From Streptomonospora mangrovi (GTDB taxonomy: Bacteria > Actinomycetota > Actinomycetes > Streptosporangiales > Streptosporangiaceae), in NCBI RefSeq assembly GCF_027604915.1, contig NZ_JAJAQC010000031.1, forward strand, positions 24,619-88,618: 64,000 bases of DNA. The letters are read 5' to 3'. The notes under the pieces were generated by a model. It saw nothing but the letters and a program-made list of their open reading frames with translations. It was not told the DNA's origin and did no database searches. Position numbers and translations under genes: made by a program. Positions 27,415-35,431 of this stretch are shown piece by piece (the stretch's first letter is position 1; each line of letters starts with the position of its first letter).

Positions 27415-28359
27415 ATGCCGAGTGCGACAGGCGCCGCGGTGCCGCCCCGCGACGCGCAGGTGGCGGGCGCCCCCGAACTGGCCGTGCGCCACCGCGAGCA
27501 CGCCGGCGCGCGCGGCGCGCCGGTCGTCCTGGTGCACGGGCTGGGCGGCACCCTGGAGGAGTGGGAGCCGGTGGCCGCGCTGCTCGCCGACCACCACCCC
27601 GTCTACTCCGTGGACCTGCGCGGGCACGGCCGCTCGGGGGGCGCAGCGCACGCCGAGTACACCGTTGAGGGCTGCGCGGCCGACATCGGGCGCGTCGTGG
27701 ACCACTTCGGCCTGCGCCGCCCGGTGGTGGTCGGCCACGAACTGGGCGGGGTCGCCGCGCTGGCCTGCGCCGAGCGCCGCGCCGACCTGGCGGCGGTGGT
27801 CAACCTCGGCGGTTTCGGCCGGCCCGATCCCGGGGTCCTGGCCGAGCGCCTGGGCATGGCGCCCGGCGAGGCCGCCGTGCACGCCGCCGCCGTGCACCGC
27901 TTCACCGTGGAGCAGACCGCCGAACTGTTCGCGCCGGTGCCGGCGGCCACCTTCGAGCGCGCTCTGGCCGCCTGCCGCGGCGACCCCCTCGGGCTGCCCG
28001 GTGCCGTGCTCGTCGCGTCGGCCCGGCGCGCCGCCGCGACCGCCGACCAGCTCGTCTACACCCGCCCCGGGTCGCGGGCGGTGCGGGCGCTGCTGGCCGG
28101 GCTCGCCGAGCGCGACCCCCTCGCTCTGGCCGAACGCGTGGCCGCACCCGCGCTCACCCTGGTCGCCGCCGACCCGCCGCCCCCGATGCCCGGCGCGCCC
28201 GCCCGCTTCGCCGACGTCGTCGCCGCGCACACCGCCCACGCCCTGGCGCGGTCGCGCCCCGGTTCGCGGGTGGCCGCGGTCGCGGGCACGCACCTCCCGC
28301 ACCTGGGCCGGCCCGACACGGTCGCGGAACTCCTCCGGGAGTTCCTGGCCGAGCACTGA
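27415..28359 (+). CDS. Alpha/beta hydrolase with Glu at the nucleophile position
   Basis: 314 aa. The oxyanion motif VLVHGLGGTLEEW (residues 38-50), YSVDLRGHGRSGG and the nucleophile elbow VVVGHELGG are all present, but the elbow residue is Glu109 (codon GAA) where Ser, Asp or Cys is expected. The C-terminal His lies in GTHLPHLGRPD. Catalysis by the usual triad is therefore unlikely unless Glu acts as Asp does in dehalogenases and epoxide hydrolases. ATG at 27415 with AAGGAG 6 nt upstream. It is divergent from the unknown gene. Confidence 0.88.
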   Translation: MPSATGAAVPPRDAQVAGAPELAVRHREHAGARGAPVVLVHGLGGTLEEWEPVAALLADHHPVYSVDLRGHGRSGGAAHAEYTVEGCAADIGRVVDHFGLRRPVVVGHELGGVAALACAERRADLAAVVNLGGFGRPDPGVLAERLGMAPGEAAVHAAAVHRFTVEQTAELFAPVPAATFERALAACRGDPLGLPGAVLVASARRAAATADQLVYTRPGSRAVRALLAGLAERDPLALAERVAAPALTLVAADPPPPMPGAPARFADVVAAHTAHALARSRPGSRVAAVAGTHLPHLGRPDTVAELLREFLAEH

Positions 28360-28522
28360 GGAGGCCGCGACGGTCTTCTTTCGAGAGGGCCGTGGGGAAC
28401 GCCGCTGGCAGTCCTGTCGGAAGCGCCTCCGGCAGCCCGCCGGCAACGCGGGACACCGCCCCGCGCGCGTTCGGGCGCGCGCGGGACCGCCGGTGCGCGG
28501 GACCGCCGACTACGCTGACGAC

Positions 28523-29473
28523 GTGCTGAGCCGCCTCCGCGCCAACCGATGGGTGCGCCTGTCCGTCGTCGCGCTCGTCCTCGCCTTCGCCGGCGCCGCC
28601 CTCTACAGCCGCTGGGACGAGGCGCGCGACGCGCTGAGCGCGCTGTCGCCCTGGGTCCTGGCGGCCTCGGCGCTGGCGGCCATGGCCGGGCTGGGCGCGC
28701 AGATGATGGCCTGGCGGGCGATCCTGGCCGGCCTGGGCTCGCGGCTGCCCGTGGCGGCGGCGGCGCGCGTGATGTTCCTCGGCCAGCTCGGCAAGTACCT
28801 GCCCGGGTCGGTGTGGGCGTTCGTCGCCCAGGTGGAGCTGGCGCGCGACCACCGCGTGGAGCGGCCGCGCGGCCTGAGCGCGACGCTGCTGGCGGTGGCG
28901 GTGACGCTGACCGTGAACCTCGCCGTGGCCGCCGCGACCCTGCCGTTCGTCTCCGAGGCCGCGGCGCGCCGCTGGTGGTGGGTGCTGGTGTGCGCGCCCC
29001 TGCTGCTGGCCGCCCTGCACCCCCGGGTGGTCACGGCGGCCGTCCGCGCGGCGACGCGGCTGGTGCCGCGCGCGCGGCGGCCGGCCGGCGCCGCGCCGGA
29101 CCGGATCGGCGGGCGGGCGATGGCGGCGGCGGTGGCGTGGTCGCTGGCCGCGTGGGTACCGCTGGCCGTGCACGTGTGGGCGCTGACGGCCGCCGCCGGC
29201 GCGGGCGGCGACCCCCGCGCCCTGCCGGCCGCCGCCGGGGCCTACGCGCTGGCGTGGACGCTGGGCGTCCTGGTGGTGTTCGCGCCCGCCGGCCTGGGGG
29301 TGCGGGAGGTGGTGCTGGTGGTGGGCCTGGCCCCGGTACTCGACCCGGGGTCGGCGCTGGTGGTGGCCGCGCTGTCGCGGTTGATCATGACCGTGGCCGA
29401 CCTGGCGTGCGCGGGGCTGGCCATGCTCGCGACCCGCTCCCCGGTGGCACCCGGCCGACCGGAAGCCTCCTGA
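28523..29473 (+). CDS. YbhN/UPF0104-type flippase-like membrane protein
   Basis: 316 aa with seven to eight membrane helices. The signature VMFLGQLGKYLPGSVWAFVAQ (shared with the membrane half of lysyl-phosphatidylglycerol synthases) is near residue 95. FAPAGLGVREVVLVVGLAP is near the end. Family members are proposed lipid or lipid-linked precursor flippases. The GTG at 28523 has TACGCT 6 nt before it (28511-28516), a leaderless pattern. It is convergent with the four-paralog array. Confidence 0.85.
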   Translation: MLSRLRANRWVRLSVVALVLAFAGAALYSRWDEARDALSALSPWVLAASALAAMAGLGAQMMAWRAILAGLGSRLPVAAAARVMFLGQLGKYLPGSVWAFVAQVELARDHRVERPRGLSATLLAVAVTLTVNLAVAAATLPFVSEAAARRWWWVLVCAPLLLAALHPRVVTAAVRAATRLVPRARRPAGAAPDRIGGRAMAAAVAWSLAAWVPLAVHVWALTAAAGAGGDPRALPAAAGAYALAWTLGVLVVFAPAGLGVREVVLVVGLAPVLDPGSALVVAALSRLIMTVADLACAGLAMLATRSPVAPGRPEAS

Positions 29474-29574
29474 GCGGCGCGCCTCGCGGGTGCGGGCCGC
29501 CCCGGCGGGCCTCATCGGGCGCCGCCCGGCCGTACCGGACGCAAGCCGCCCTTTTCCGGCCACCGGTCACCGGC

Positions 29575-29865
29575 CCGGCGCCCGGGAAGTGCCATGGAGG
29601 GCGCACGGCAGCCACCCGGACAGGCGGGGTCAGGGGGCACCGCCCCTCCACATCCCCGCGAAGCTTGGCGAGCCCGGCCGACCGGTGACCGGTCATGCGC
29701 GAACACGGTTCACCGGCCCGGTCATCGGCCCAGTGTTCTCCCCGCGCCTGGGTGCTGCCACGGCGGGCGCAGGGCGGACCGTCCGGACAGGCGGGGATCA
29801 GGGAACACCGCCGCTCCACGTGCTTGGAGTTTGGCGAGGGCGGCCGACCGGTGGGCGGCCGGCGC
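29575..29865. repeat. ~167-bp direct duplication of the 3' end of the paralog array
   Basis: 29590-29700 aligns with about 29757-29865, sharing CCGGACAGGCGGGG (29616 and 29783) and GGCCGACCGGTG. The right copy is the coding end of the first array gene. The left copy, read on the minus strand, still shows a corresponding HRSAGLAKL and VRPPWHFPGAG. It is a degenerate duplicate of the gene's tail. Confidence 0.65.
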
Positions 29866-31443
29866 GGCGCCTCTGAGGGCGGTCGGCCCGACCGCGTCGT
29901 TCTTCCTCGCGAGGACCTCGGCGCCGCGTGTGCGCAGATCCTGCAACCGCTGGGCGCTGGTGACGGTGCGGGTGGACAGCGGGAGAGGGTCGGCGCCGGC
30001 TGTGCCGGCCGGGGCGGCTGTGCCCGCCGTCCCGGTGGCGGCGGCCCTGCCTCCCGCATCCGCCCCGCCGGCCGCGCGTCGGGCCGCCGCTTCCGCGCGT
30101 ACGGCGAACAACTGGTGCCCCTCGGCGGCGCGCAGCAGGGCCGCGGCCTCCCGCAGGCCGACGCCGGGGGCCTCGGCGCGGCGGGCGCTCATGTCCGCCA
30201 GCGCCTCGGCGGCGTCGCGGACCCGGGGGTCGTGTGCGCCGAAGTGCCGGGCCAGCTCCCGGGGCAGCCGGTGGAACATCACCTCGGCGTCGGCCCAGTT
30301 CCGGCGCTGCTCGCCCGCCTCCTCCCCCGGCTCGGTCTCGGGGCCGTCGGCCAGTGCCCGCAGCAGCAGGTAGGAGTCTGCCGCGCGCCGGGCGGGGTTG
30401 TCGGCCTCCACCTCCTGGCTGATCCCCCACGCCTCGCGCAGCAGGTCGCGGCGCTCCCGCGCCTCGCCGCGGCGCGCCTCGCCGTCGCGCACCGCCTCGC
30501 CGAGCCGGGTGGGGCCCTCCTCCCACAGGGCCAGGTCCGCCAGCCACTGGGCGTGCGCCTGCGCGGTGTCGCGCAGGGCCAGGTACGTCTCGGCGGTCTC
30601 CGAACTGCGTTCACCCACCGCATCGCCCCGCTCCAGATACCGCACCGTGCCGCGCAGCCTGTCGGCGAGGTCGATCAGGTCGTCCTCGGCGGTGAAGGCG
30701 CCCGCGGCCAGCCGCCGCCGCGCCAGTTCGGCGTAGGTGTGGGCCACGGGCCGCATCCCGGGTCCGGCCAGGTCGAGGTCGACGCCGTCCAGGAGGTCGG
30801 CGGCGCTCCGCATCGCGGTGTACTCGACGGCTGCCCGCTGGGGCGAGTCCGGCAGGCTCTCCGCCCACTCCGTCTGCCGGTGCAGCAGCTCGGTGCGCAG
30901 CTCGCGGAGCCGCTGCCCCGTGCCGGGGCGCAGCCGTTCGATGGCCTCGGCGTTGCGCAGGTGGGCGACGGCGTCGGCCGGCGGGGCCGTGCGCGCGGCC
31001 TCCTCGAAGTGGGTCTGGAGGCGTTTGAGGTCGGCGTGGACGGTGTCGGCGAGCATGCGGCGCTCGGCGTCGGGCAGGGGTACCGGACCTTCGGTCAGGT
31101 GGGTGTACGCCCGGGACAGCCCGTGGTGGGCGAGGTGCGGGTCGCCCATCGCCATCGAGCTGCGCCCGGCGATGAGGGCCGCCTCGACGGCGTAGGCCGC
31201 CAGCCGGCTGTCGTCATAGGCCGACGTGGCGAACTCGGCGCCGGCGGCCCACTGGCGCGCGTTGGCGTAGTCGCCCCGCGCGTACAGCTCGGCCGCCTGC
31301 TGCACCCGCCGGTGCAGGTCGTCTTCGAGGGCGGCCCGGTGCGCCTCCGTCGCGGGGTAGCGCTGACCCGGCTGCCGCCCGCCCTCGACGTGGTTGACCG
31401 GGTCTCTGTTCCCCTGCTTCGGCCCGGCCGCGTCCTCCGCCAT
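29722..31443 (-). CDS. Array paralog 1: large helical TPR-like protein, unknown
   Basis: 573 aa, no signal or membrane segment, very rich in Ala/Arg/Glu. The N-terminal 250 residues look like helical hairpins of TPR type (RRVQQAAELYARGDYANARQW, then GDPHLAHHGLSRAYTHL). A core shared with the next three genes lies at about 331-420: LREAWGISQE, AADSYLLLRAL and FHRLPRELARHFGAHDPRV. The tail is low-complexity, then basic. ATG at 31443 with GGGGAGGGG 6 nt upstream. It is the last gene of a co-directional row. I know of no named family; a scaffold or effector-binding role is only a guess. Confidence 0.82.
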   Translation of the reverse strand: MAEDAAGPKQGNRDPVNHVEGGRQPGQRYPATEAHRAALEDDLHRRVQQAAELYARGDYANARQWAAGAEFATSAYDDSRLAAYAVEAALIAGRSSMAMGDPHLAHHGLSRAYTHLTEGPVPLPDAERRMLADTVHADLKRLQTHFEEAARTAPPADAVAHLRNAEAIERLRPGTGQRLRELRTELLHRQTEWAESLPDSPQRAAVEYTAMRSAADLLDGVDLDLAGPGMRPVAHTYAELARRRLAAGAFTAEDDLIDLADRLRGTVRYLERGDAVGERSSETAETYLALRDTAQAHAQWLADLALWEEGPTRLGEAVRDGEARRGEARERRDLLREAWGISQEVEADNPARRAADSYLLLRALADGPETEPGEEAGEQRRNWADAEVMFHRLPRELARHFGAHDPRVRDAAEALADMSARRAEAPGVGLREAAALLRAAEGHQLFAVRAEAAARRAAGGADAGGRAAATGTAGTAAPAGTAGADPLPLSTRTVTSAQRLQDLRTRGAEVLARKNDAVGPTALRGAAPAAHRSAALAKLQARGAAVFPDPRLSGRSALRPPWQHPGAGRTLGR

Positions 31444-31718
31444 GTGCTGCCCCTCCCCCGAACTCGCGTGGTGCGCTCCCCCGCGCACGGCGCTCCATCG
31501 CCAAGCGCCGTCCTGTCCGACCGGCGGCGGCACTCGGCGGTTCCCCTGGTCAGCGCCGTATGGGCGTGATCGTCACCACCGGCGCCCGGGAGCCGGGGCG
31601 GCGGAGGGCTGCTGGAGCGGGGCCACAGGCGCGCAGCGCGACGGCGCGCGGCACCGGCGCGGAAATGTTCAAGGCACCGGGGCGGCAGATCACCCGGGCG
31701 CCGAGGCGGCGGAGCCGC

Positions 31719-33563
31719 TCAGGCGTGACCTCGGCCGCGCAGGCGGGCGGCTCGGGCCGCCGACGCGGGGGTGGTGCGGGCGGCGGACGCCGTGGTGGTG
31801 CCCATCCGGCCCAGCCGGTCTTTCGCGGGGAGGAAGCTGTCGGCCGTCACGCCGCTCCGGGGAGCGCCCAGTCCCCGCGACCGAGCGCTCCAGCCGCGCG
31901 CCGCGCCTTCGCGCTCCCGGCTCGCGGCCACCGCCCGGCGCACGCCCGGGGGCGTGTACCGCCCCTTCTCCAGGCGGTCGGCCCGGGCGCGCAGCTCGGC
32001 GAGTTCGGCGCTCCGCTGCTCGGCGGCCCGGTCCGCCGGCCGGTCGGGCGGCACGGCGAGCTGGGCGGCGGGATCGAGCGGTCCGTCCGCCGGGCGGGCG
32101 GAAGGCCGTCCGGCGCCGGGCGCGGCGGCGCGCGGGGCGGTGCCGACCTGGGCGTGGTAGCGCTCGGCGTTGGCGATCAGCTCCCGCGCCGCGCCGGCGG
32201 CGTCCTTGGCCGTCGCGGCGGTGGCGGCCTGCTCACCCTCGGCGAGGTGGCCGCGGGCGCGCTCGGCCGCGATGGCGTACAGCACCTCGGCCGTCTGACC
32301 GGGCCGCCGGTCGCCGGGCGGCAGGACCTCGCGTAGCGCCTGGGGCAGGTCCGCGAACTCGCGCTCCGCCGCCGACCAATCGGCGCGGGTGCCGCTCTCG
32401 GCGAGCGCCATCAGGTAGGCGAAGGAGTCGGTGAGCAGCCGTGTCGAGTTGGCGGGCTCGTAGGCACGGCTCAACTCCCACACCTGCCGCAGGTGGTCGC
32501 GTCGGCTGCGCATGCCGTTCAGGTGCGCGCGGTCGCCGTCGGGGGAAGCGGTCTCCGTCTCCTCGGCCTGGCGCTCCTTGGACGGCTCGGCCTCCTGCCC
32601 GCCGGCGGCACGCAGGGCCGCTTCAGCGCCGGCGGCGCGCGCCGTGTGCACCTCGCGCAGCGTGAGCCCCACCTCCCGGGCGTACTCCCTGTCGCTCGCG
32701 TCCTTGCTTGCCGCGAGCGCGCCGTGCGCGTCGCCCAACTCCTCTGTCAGCTCGGTGAGCAGGACACCGGGAAGCTCCCTCCCCGTCTCCCGCACCGCCT
32801 CCAGCCACATCCGCACGGCCCGCGTGTGCGAGATCCGGCGCGAGTGCTCCTCGTGGAGGAACCGGAGGTCGTCGAAGTCCGTGGTGAGGTCCTTGACCGT
32901 CACCGCGAGATCGTGGCGGGCGTGCGGGTCGGCGAAACCCTCTGCCCGGTCGAGCAGCGCTTTGGCCAGGTAGAGCCGCCCTGCGGGACCCGTGGAGGCG
33001 CGCCGCTCGGCCTCCGTGATGGCGCCCAGCAGCTTCCGCGAGATCATTCGGAACTGGTGCGCCGTGCCGGCGTCGCGGGTGTGGGCCGCGGCGGTGTAGA
33101 GCTGCTCGTGCACATCCTGCACGTCTTGGAGGACCTGCGGGACGAGGGAGTCCCGCCGATCCTGCGGCCAGACGTGCGCGTTGTCCCGCAGCATCATGTA
33201 GCCGACCCGCAGGTACTGGGCTGCGTCGTCCATGCGTACGGCGGCACCGCCGAAATTGCCCTTCTTCAGCAGGTTCCCGCCCAGGCCGACCAGCGCGTGG
33301 CCGGCCGCCAGCCTGGCGGAGGTCCGCACCCCCTGGAACGGGGGGTCATCACGACCCGCCGTGGCGTCCAGCACCGCCTCGGCCCATGCCAGCGCCGCCT
33401 CCGGCAATCCGTCCCGCAGCAGCCCTTCGGCGCGGACCAGGGCCGTGGTGGCCTCCACGAGCCGGGTGTCGCCGCTCCACGAATCGCCGCTCTCGCGGGC
33501 GCGTACGGCGAACGCGTACGCGTTCGTGACCTCGGCGCGTTCTTGGTCCTCGTCCGCCGCCAT
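31719..33563 (-). CDS. Array paralog 2: large helical TPR-like protein, unknown
   Basis: 614 aa, soluble, helical. N-terminal repeats include LVRAEGLLRDGLPEAALAWA and the motif GGAAVRMDDAAQYLRVGYMM. The shared core near 352-440 reads LRQVWELSRAY, LTDSFAYLMAL and FADLPQALREVL. A heptad-like segment (RSAELAELRARADRLEKG) near residue 515 may be a coiled coil. The C-terminus is basic and ends ASAARAARLRGRGHA, like paralog 3. ATG at 33563 with GGAAGG 7 nt upstream. It is separated from paralog 1 by 275 bp without a clear promoter. Confidence 0.82.
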   Translation of the reverse strand: MAADEDQERAEVTNAYAFAVRARESGDSWSGDTRLVEATTALVRAEGLLRDGLPEAALAWAEAVLDATAGRDDPPFQGVRTSARLAAGHALVGLGGNLLKKGNFGGAAVRMDDAAQYLRVGYMMLRDNAHVWPQDRRDSLVPQVLQDVQDVHEQLYTAAAHTRDAGTAHQFRMISRKLLGAITEAERRASTGPAGRLYLAKALLDRAEGFADPHARHDLAVTVKDLTTDFDDLRFLHEEHSRRISHTRAVRMWLEAVRETGRELPGVLLTELTEELGDAHGALAASKDASDREYAREVGLTLREVHTARAAGAEAALRAAGGQEAEPSKERQAEETETASPDGDRAHLNGMRSRRDHLRQVWELSRAYEPANSTRLLTDSFAYLMALAESGTRADWSAAEREFADLPQALREVLPPGDRRPGQTAEVLYAIAAERARGHLAEGEQAATAATAKDAAGAARELIANAERYHAQVGTAPRAAAPGAGRPSARPADGPLDPAAQLAVPPDRPADRAAEQRSAELAELRARADRLEKGRYTPPGVRRAVAASREREGAARGWSARSRGLGAPRSGVTADSFLPAKDRLGRMGTTTASAARTTPASAARAARLRGRGHA

Positions 33564-33650
33564 GGGCCCGCCTTCCGCCGATCGCTGGTGGGGCGGCAAC
33601 AGCATAGGCCGGTCGCGGTGCCCACCGCGCGGCGGGCGCCCGCGACCGCC

Positions 33651-35381
33651 TCACCTGGGGCGGATCCGCGCCGCGCGCGCGACGGAGGCGGGGTCGGCCG
33701 GCGCGGGGCGGCGGGCGGCGGCACCCGTGGCGGCCTTCCGCCGAGCCCCGGCGGACTTGCCGGAAGCGCTGCGCCCGGCGGCGGCCGCGACCGCCGGACC
33801 CAGCCCACCGCCGTGATTGGCGCGCATGGCGACGTCGGCGATCTCCGCGCGCAGGTCGGCCAGTTCACCGGTGCGCCGCTCGGTGTCGTTCGCGGGGAGG
33901 CGGGGCGGGGGCGGGGTGGCGATGTCGTCCCACGCCAGCGCGCGGCCGGGGGGCACGGCCGGGGGCCGCCCGCGCGACCCGCTCCGCCCCCCGGCGGGCA
34001 CGGCCCGCTCGACCTTCGCGAGGAGGACGTGGTGTCGCTCGGCGCGCTCGACGGCCCACTTCGCCTCCTGGAAGTCCGCACCCGCGTCGGCGCCCGGCGC
34101 GGCCGCGCCGCGCTTGGCGGCGTGCCCGGGCAGCAGCGCCCGGGCGTGCTGGGTCGCCATGGCGTACAGCAGTCCGGCGGCCACCCGCGCGCGGGGGTCC
34201 CCGGCCTCCAGCAGGTCACGCGGCAGTTCGGCGAGTTCGGTCAGGATCTCCCGGCGCTCCTGGTGGTCGGCGCTGCCGCCCTCGGAGACCGCCACCAGGT
34301 AGTCGTAGGCGTCGCCGAGGCGCCGCGACGGGTCGGTCTCGTGCTCGCGGCTGATCCGCCAGACGCGTTCGAGGGCGCCGCGACGCTCCGCGAGCTGGTG
34401 GGTCGCGTTCTCACCTTCCCTGAGTCGGCCCTGCGCCTCGTTCCCCACGAACCGGGCGTACGCCGCCAGGGCGGCCCGCAGGAGCAGGTGGATCTCCCGC
34501 CGGGCGGCCTCGCCGCCCGGCGTCTGAAGGTCGGGATCGTCGCCGTGGGAGCGGCGGTCGAGGCCGTCGATCCGCTTGGTGAGGAGGGTGATGTCGTCGA
34601 CCACGTCCGTGCGGTCCGGCGCCTCCTCGGCGGCCTCGGCCCACTCCAGGTTCCGCCGGTGCGCCTCGGCGCTGAGCGCCTGGAGCATCGCCCGGTCGCC
34701 CGGTTCCACGACGTCGTCGGTCCGTGCGGCGGTGAGCAACCAGGCGCCGTCGATGAGTTGGTGGCGGCCCTCCAGGCTGTCCACCTCCCGCGCCTGCCGC
34801 AGCAGCCGATCGGCGAGGACCAGCCGCCACCGGGGTCCGTCCTTCGCCCGCTCCTCGAAGGAGACCGCGGCGTTCAGCACCAATTTCGCGTTCGCCCGGT
34901 AGTCGGCGGCGCCCTCGCCGCCGACGCGGGGCGCCATGTCGTGGCAGTACCCGTGCAGGTCGAGGATGCCGGCGGCGGCCTCCCCGATGAGCCCGTCGCG
35001 GACCGCCTCGTTGGGCCAGGGCACGGCGGGGTCGCGCAGCAGGGTGTAGGCGCCGGCCAGGTCGTCGGCAGCCGGACCGACCAGGCCGAGGCCGGTGGCG
35101 CTGAGCCCCCGGACGAGCAGGGCGGTGGCGTGCTGGTGGGGGAACAGGTCGCCGCCCAGGTCCTTGACCGCGTCGGCCACGCCGGTGGCCCAGGCGCCGG
35201 CGGCGGCGGGCCTGCCGTCGAGGAGGAGCCGCCGGGCGTGCAGGACGCGCCTGTTCAGCTCATCGCCCAGCGCCTCCCAGTCGGCCCTGGTCCGCGCGGT
35301 CGCCGCCCGCCGCACGACGTCACCGTGGAACCTCGCGGCGTTCTCGATCTCGCCCCGGTCCCGGTCGCCTTCCGCCGCCAT
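33651..35381 (-). CDS. Array paralog 3: large helical TPR-like protein, unknown
   Basis: 576 aa, soluble, helical. N-terminal region: ELNRRVLHARRLLLDGRPAA and DDLAGAYTLLRDP. The shared core at about 330-420 reads LERVWRISREH, LGDAYDYLVAV and LAELPRDLLEAGDPRARVA. A short predicted coil (TGELADLRAEIADVAM) precedes a Lys/Arg/Ala tail ending PASVARAARIRPR. ATG at 35381 with GGAGG 7 nt upstream. Only 87 bp to paralog 2 and 50 bp from paralog 4, so these three are probably one transcript. Confidence 0.82.
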   Translation of the reverse strand: MAAEGDRDRGEIENAARFHGDVVRRAATARTRADWEALGDELNRRVLHARRLLLDGRPAAAGAWATGVADAVKDLGGDLFPHQHATALLVRGLSATGLGLVGPAADDLAGAYTLLRDPAVPWPNEAVRDGLIGEAAAGILDLHGYCHDMAPRVGGEGAADYRANAKLVLNAAVSFEERAKDGPRWRLVLADRLLRQAREVDSLEGRHQLIDGAWLLTAARTDDVVEPGDRAMLQALSAEAHRRNLEWAEAAEEAPDRTDVVDDITLLTKRIDGLDRRSHGDDPDLQTPGGEAARREIHLLLRAALAAYARFVGNEAQGRLREGENATHQLAERRGALERVWRISREHETDPSRRLGDAYDYLVAVSEGGSADHQERREILTELAELPRDLLEAGDPRARVAAGLLYAMATQHARALLPGHAAKRGAAAPGADAGADFQEAKWAVERAERHHVLLAKVERAVPAGGRSGSRGRPPAVPPGRALAWDDIATPPPPRLPANDTERRTGELADLRAEIADVAMRANHGGGLGPAVAAAAGRSASGKSAGARRKAATGAAARRPAPADPASVARAARIRPR

Positions 35382-35431
35382 GCCCCGACCTCCGCTGCAC
35401 TGGACGAACCAGCATCATACGGTCATCGGTG

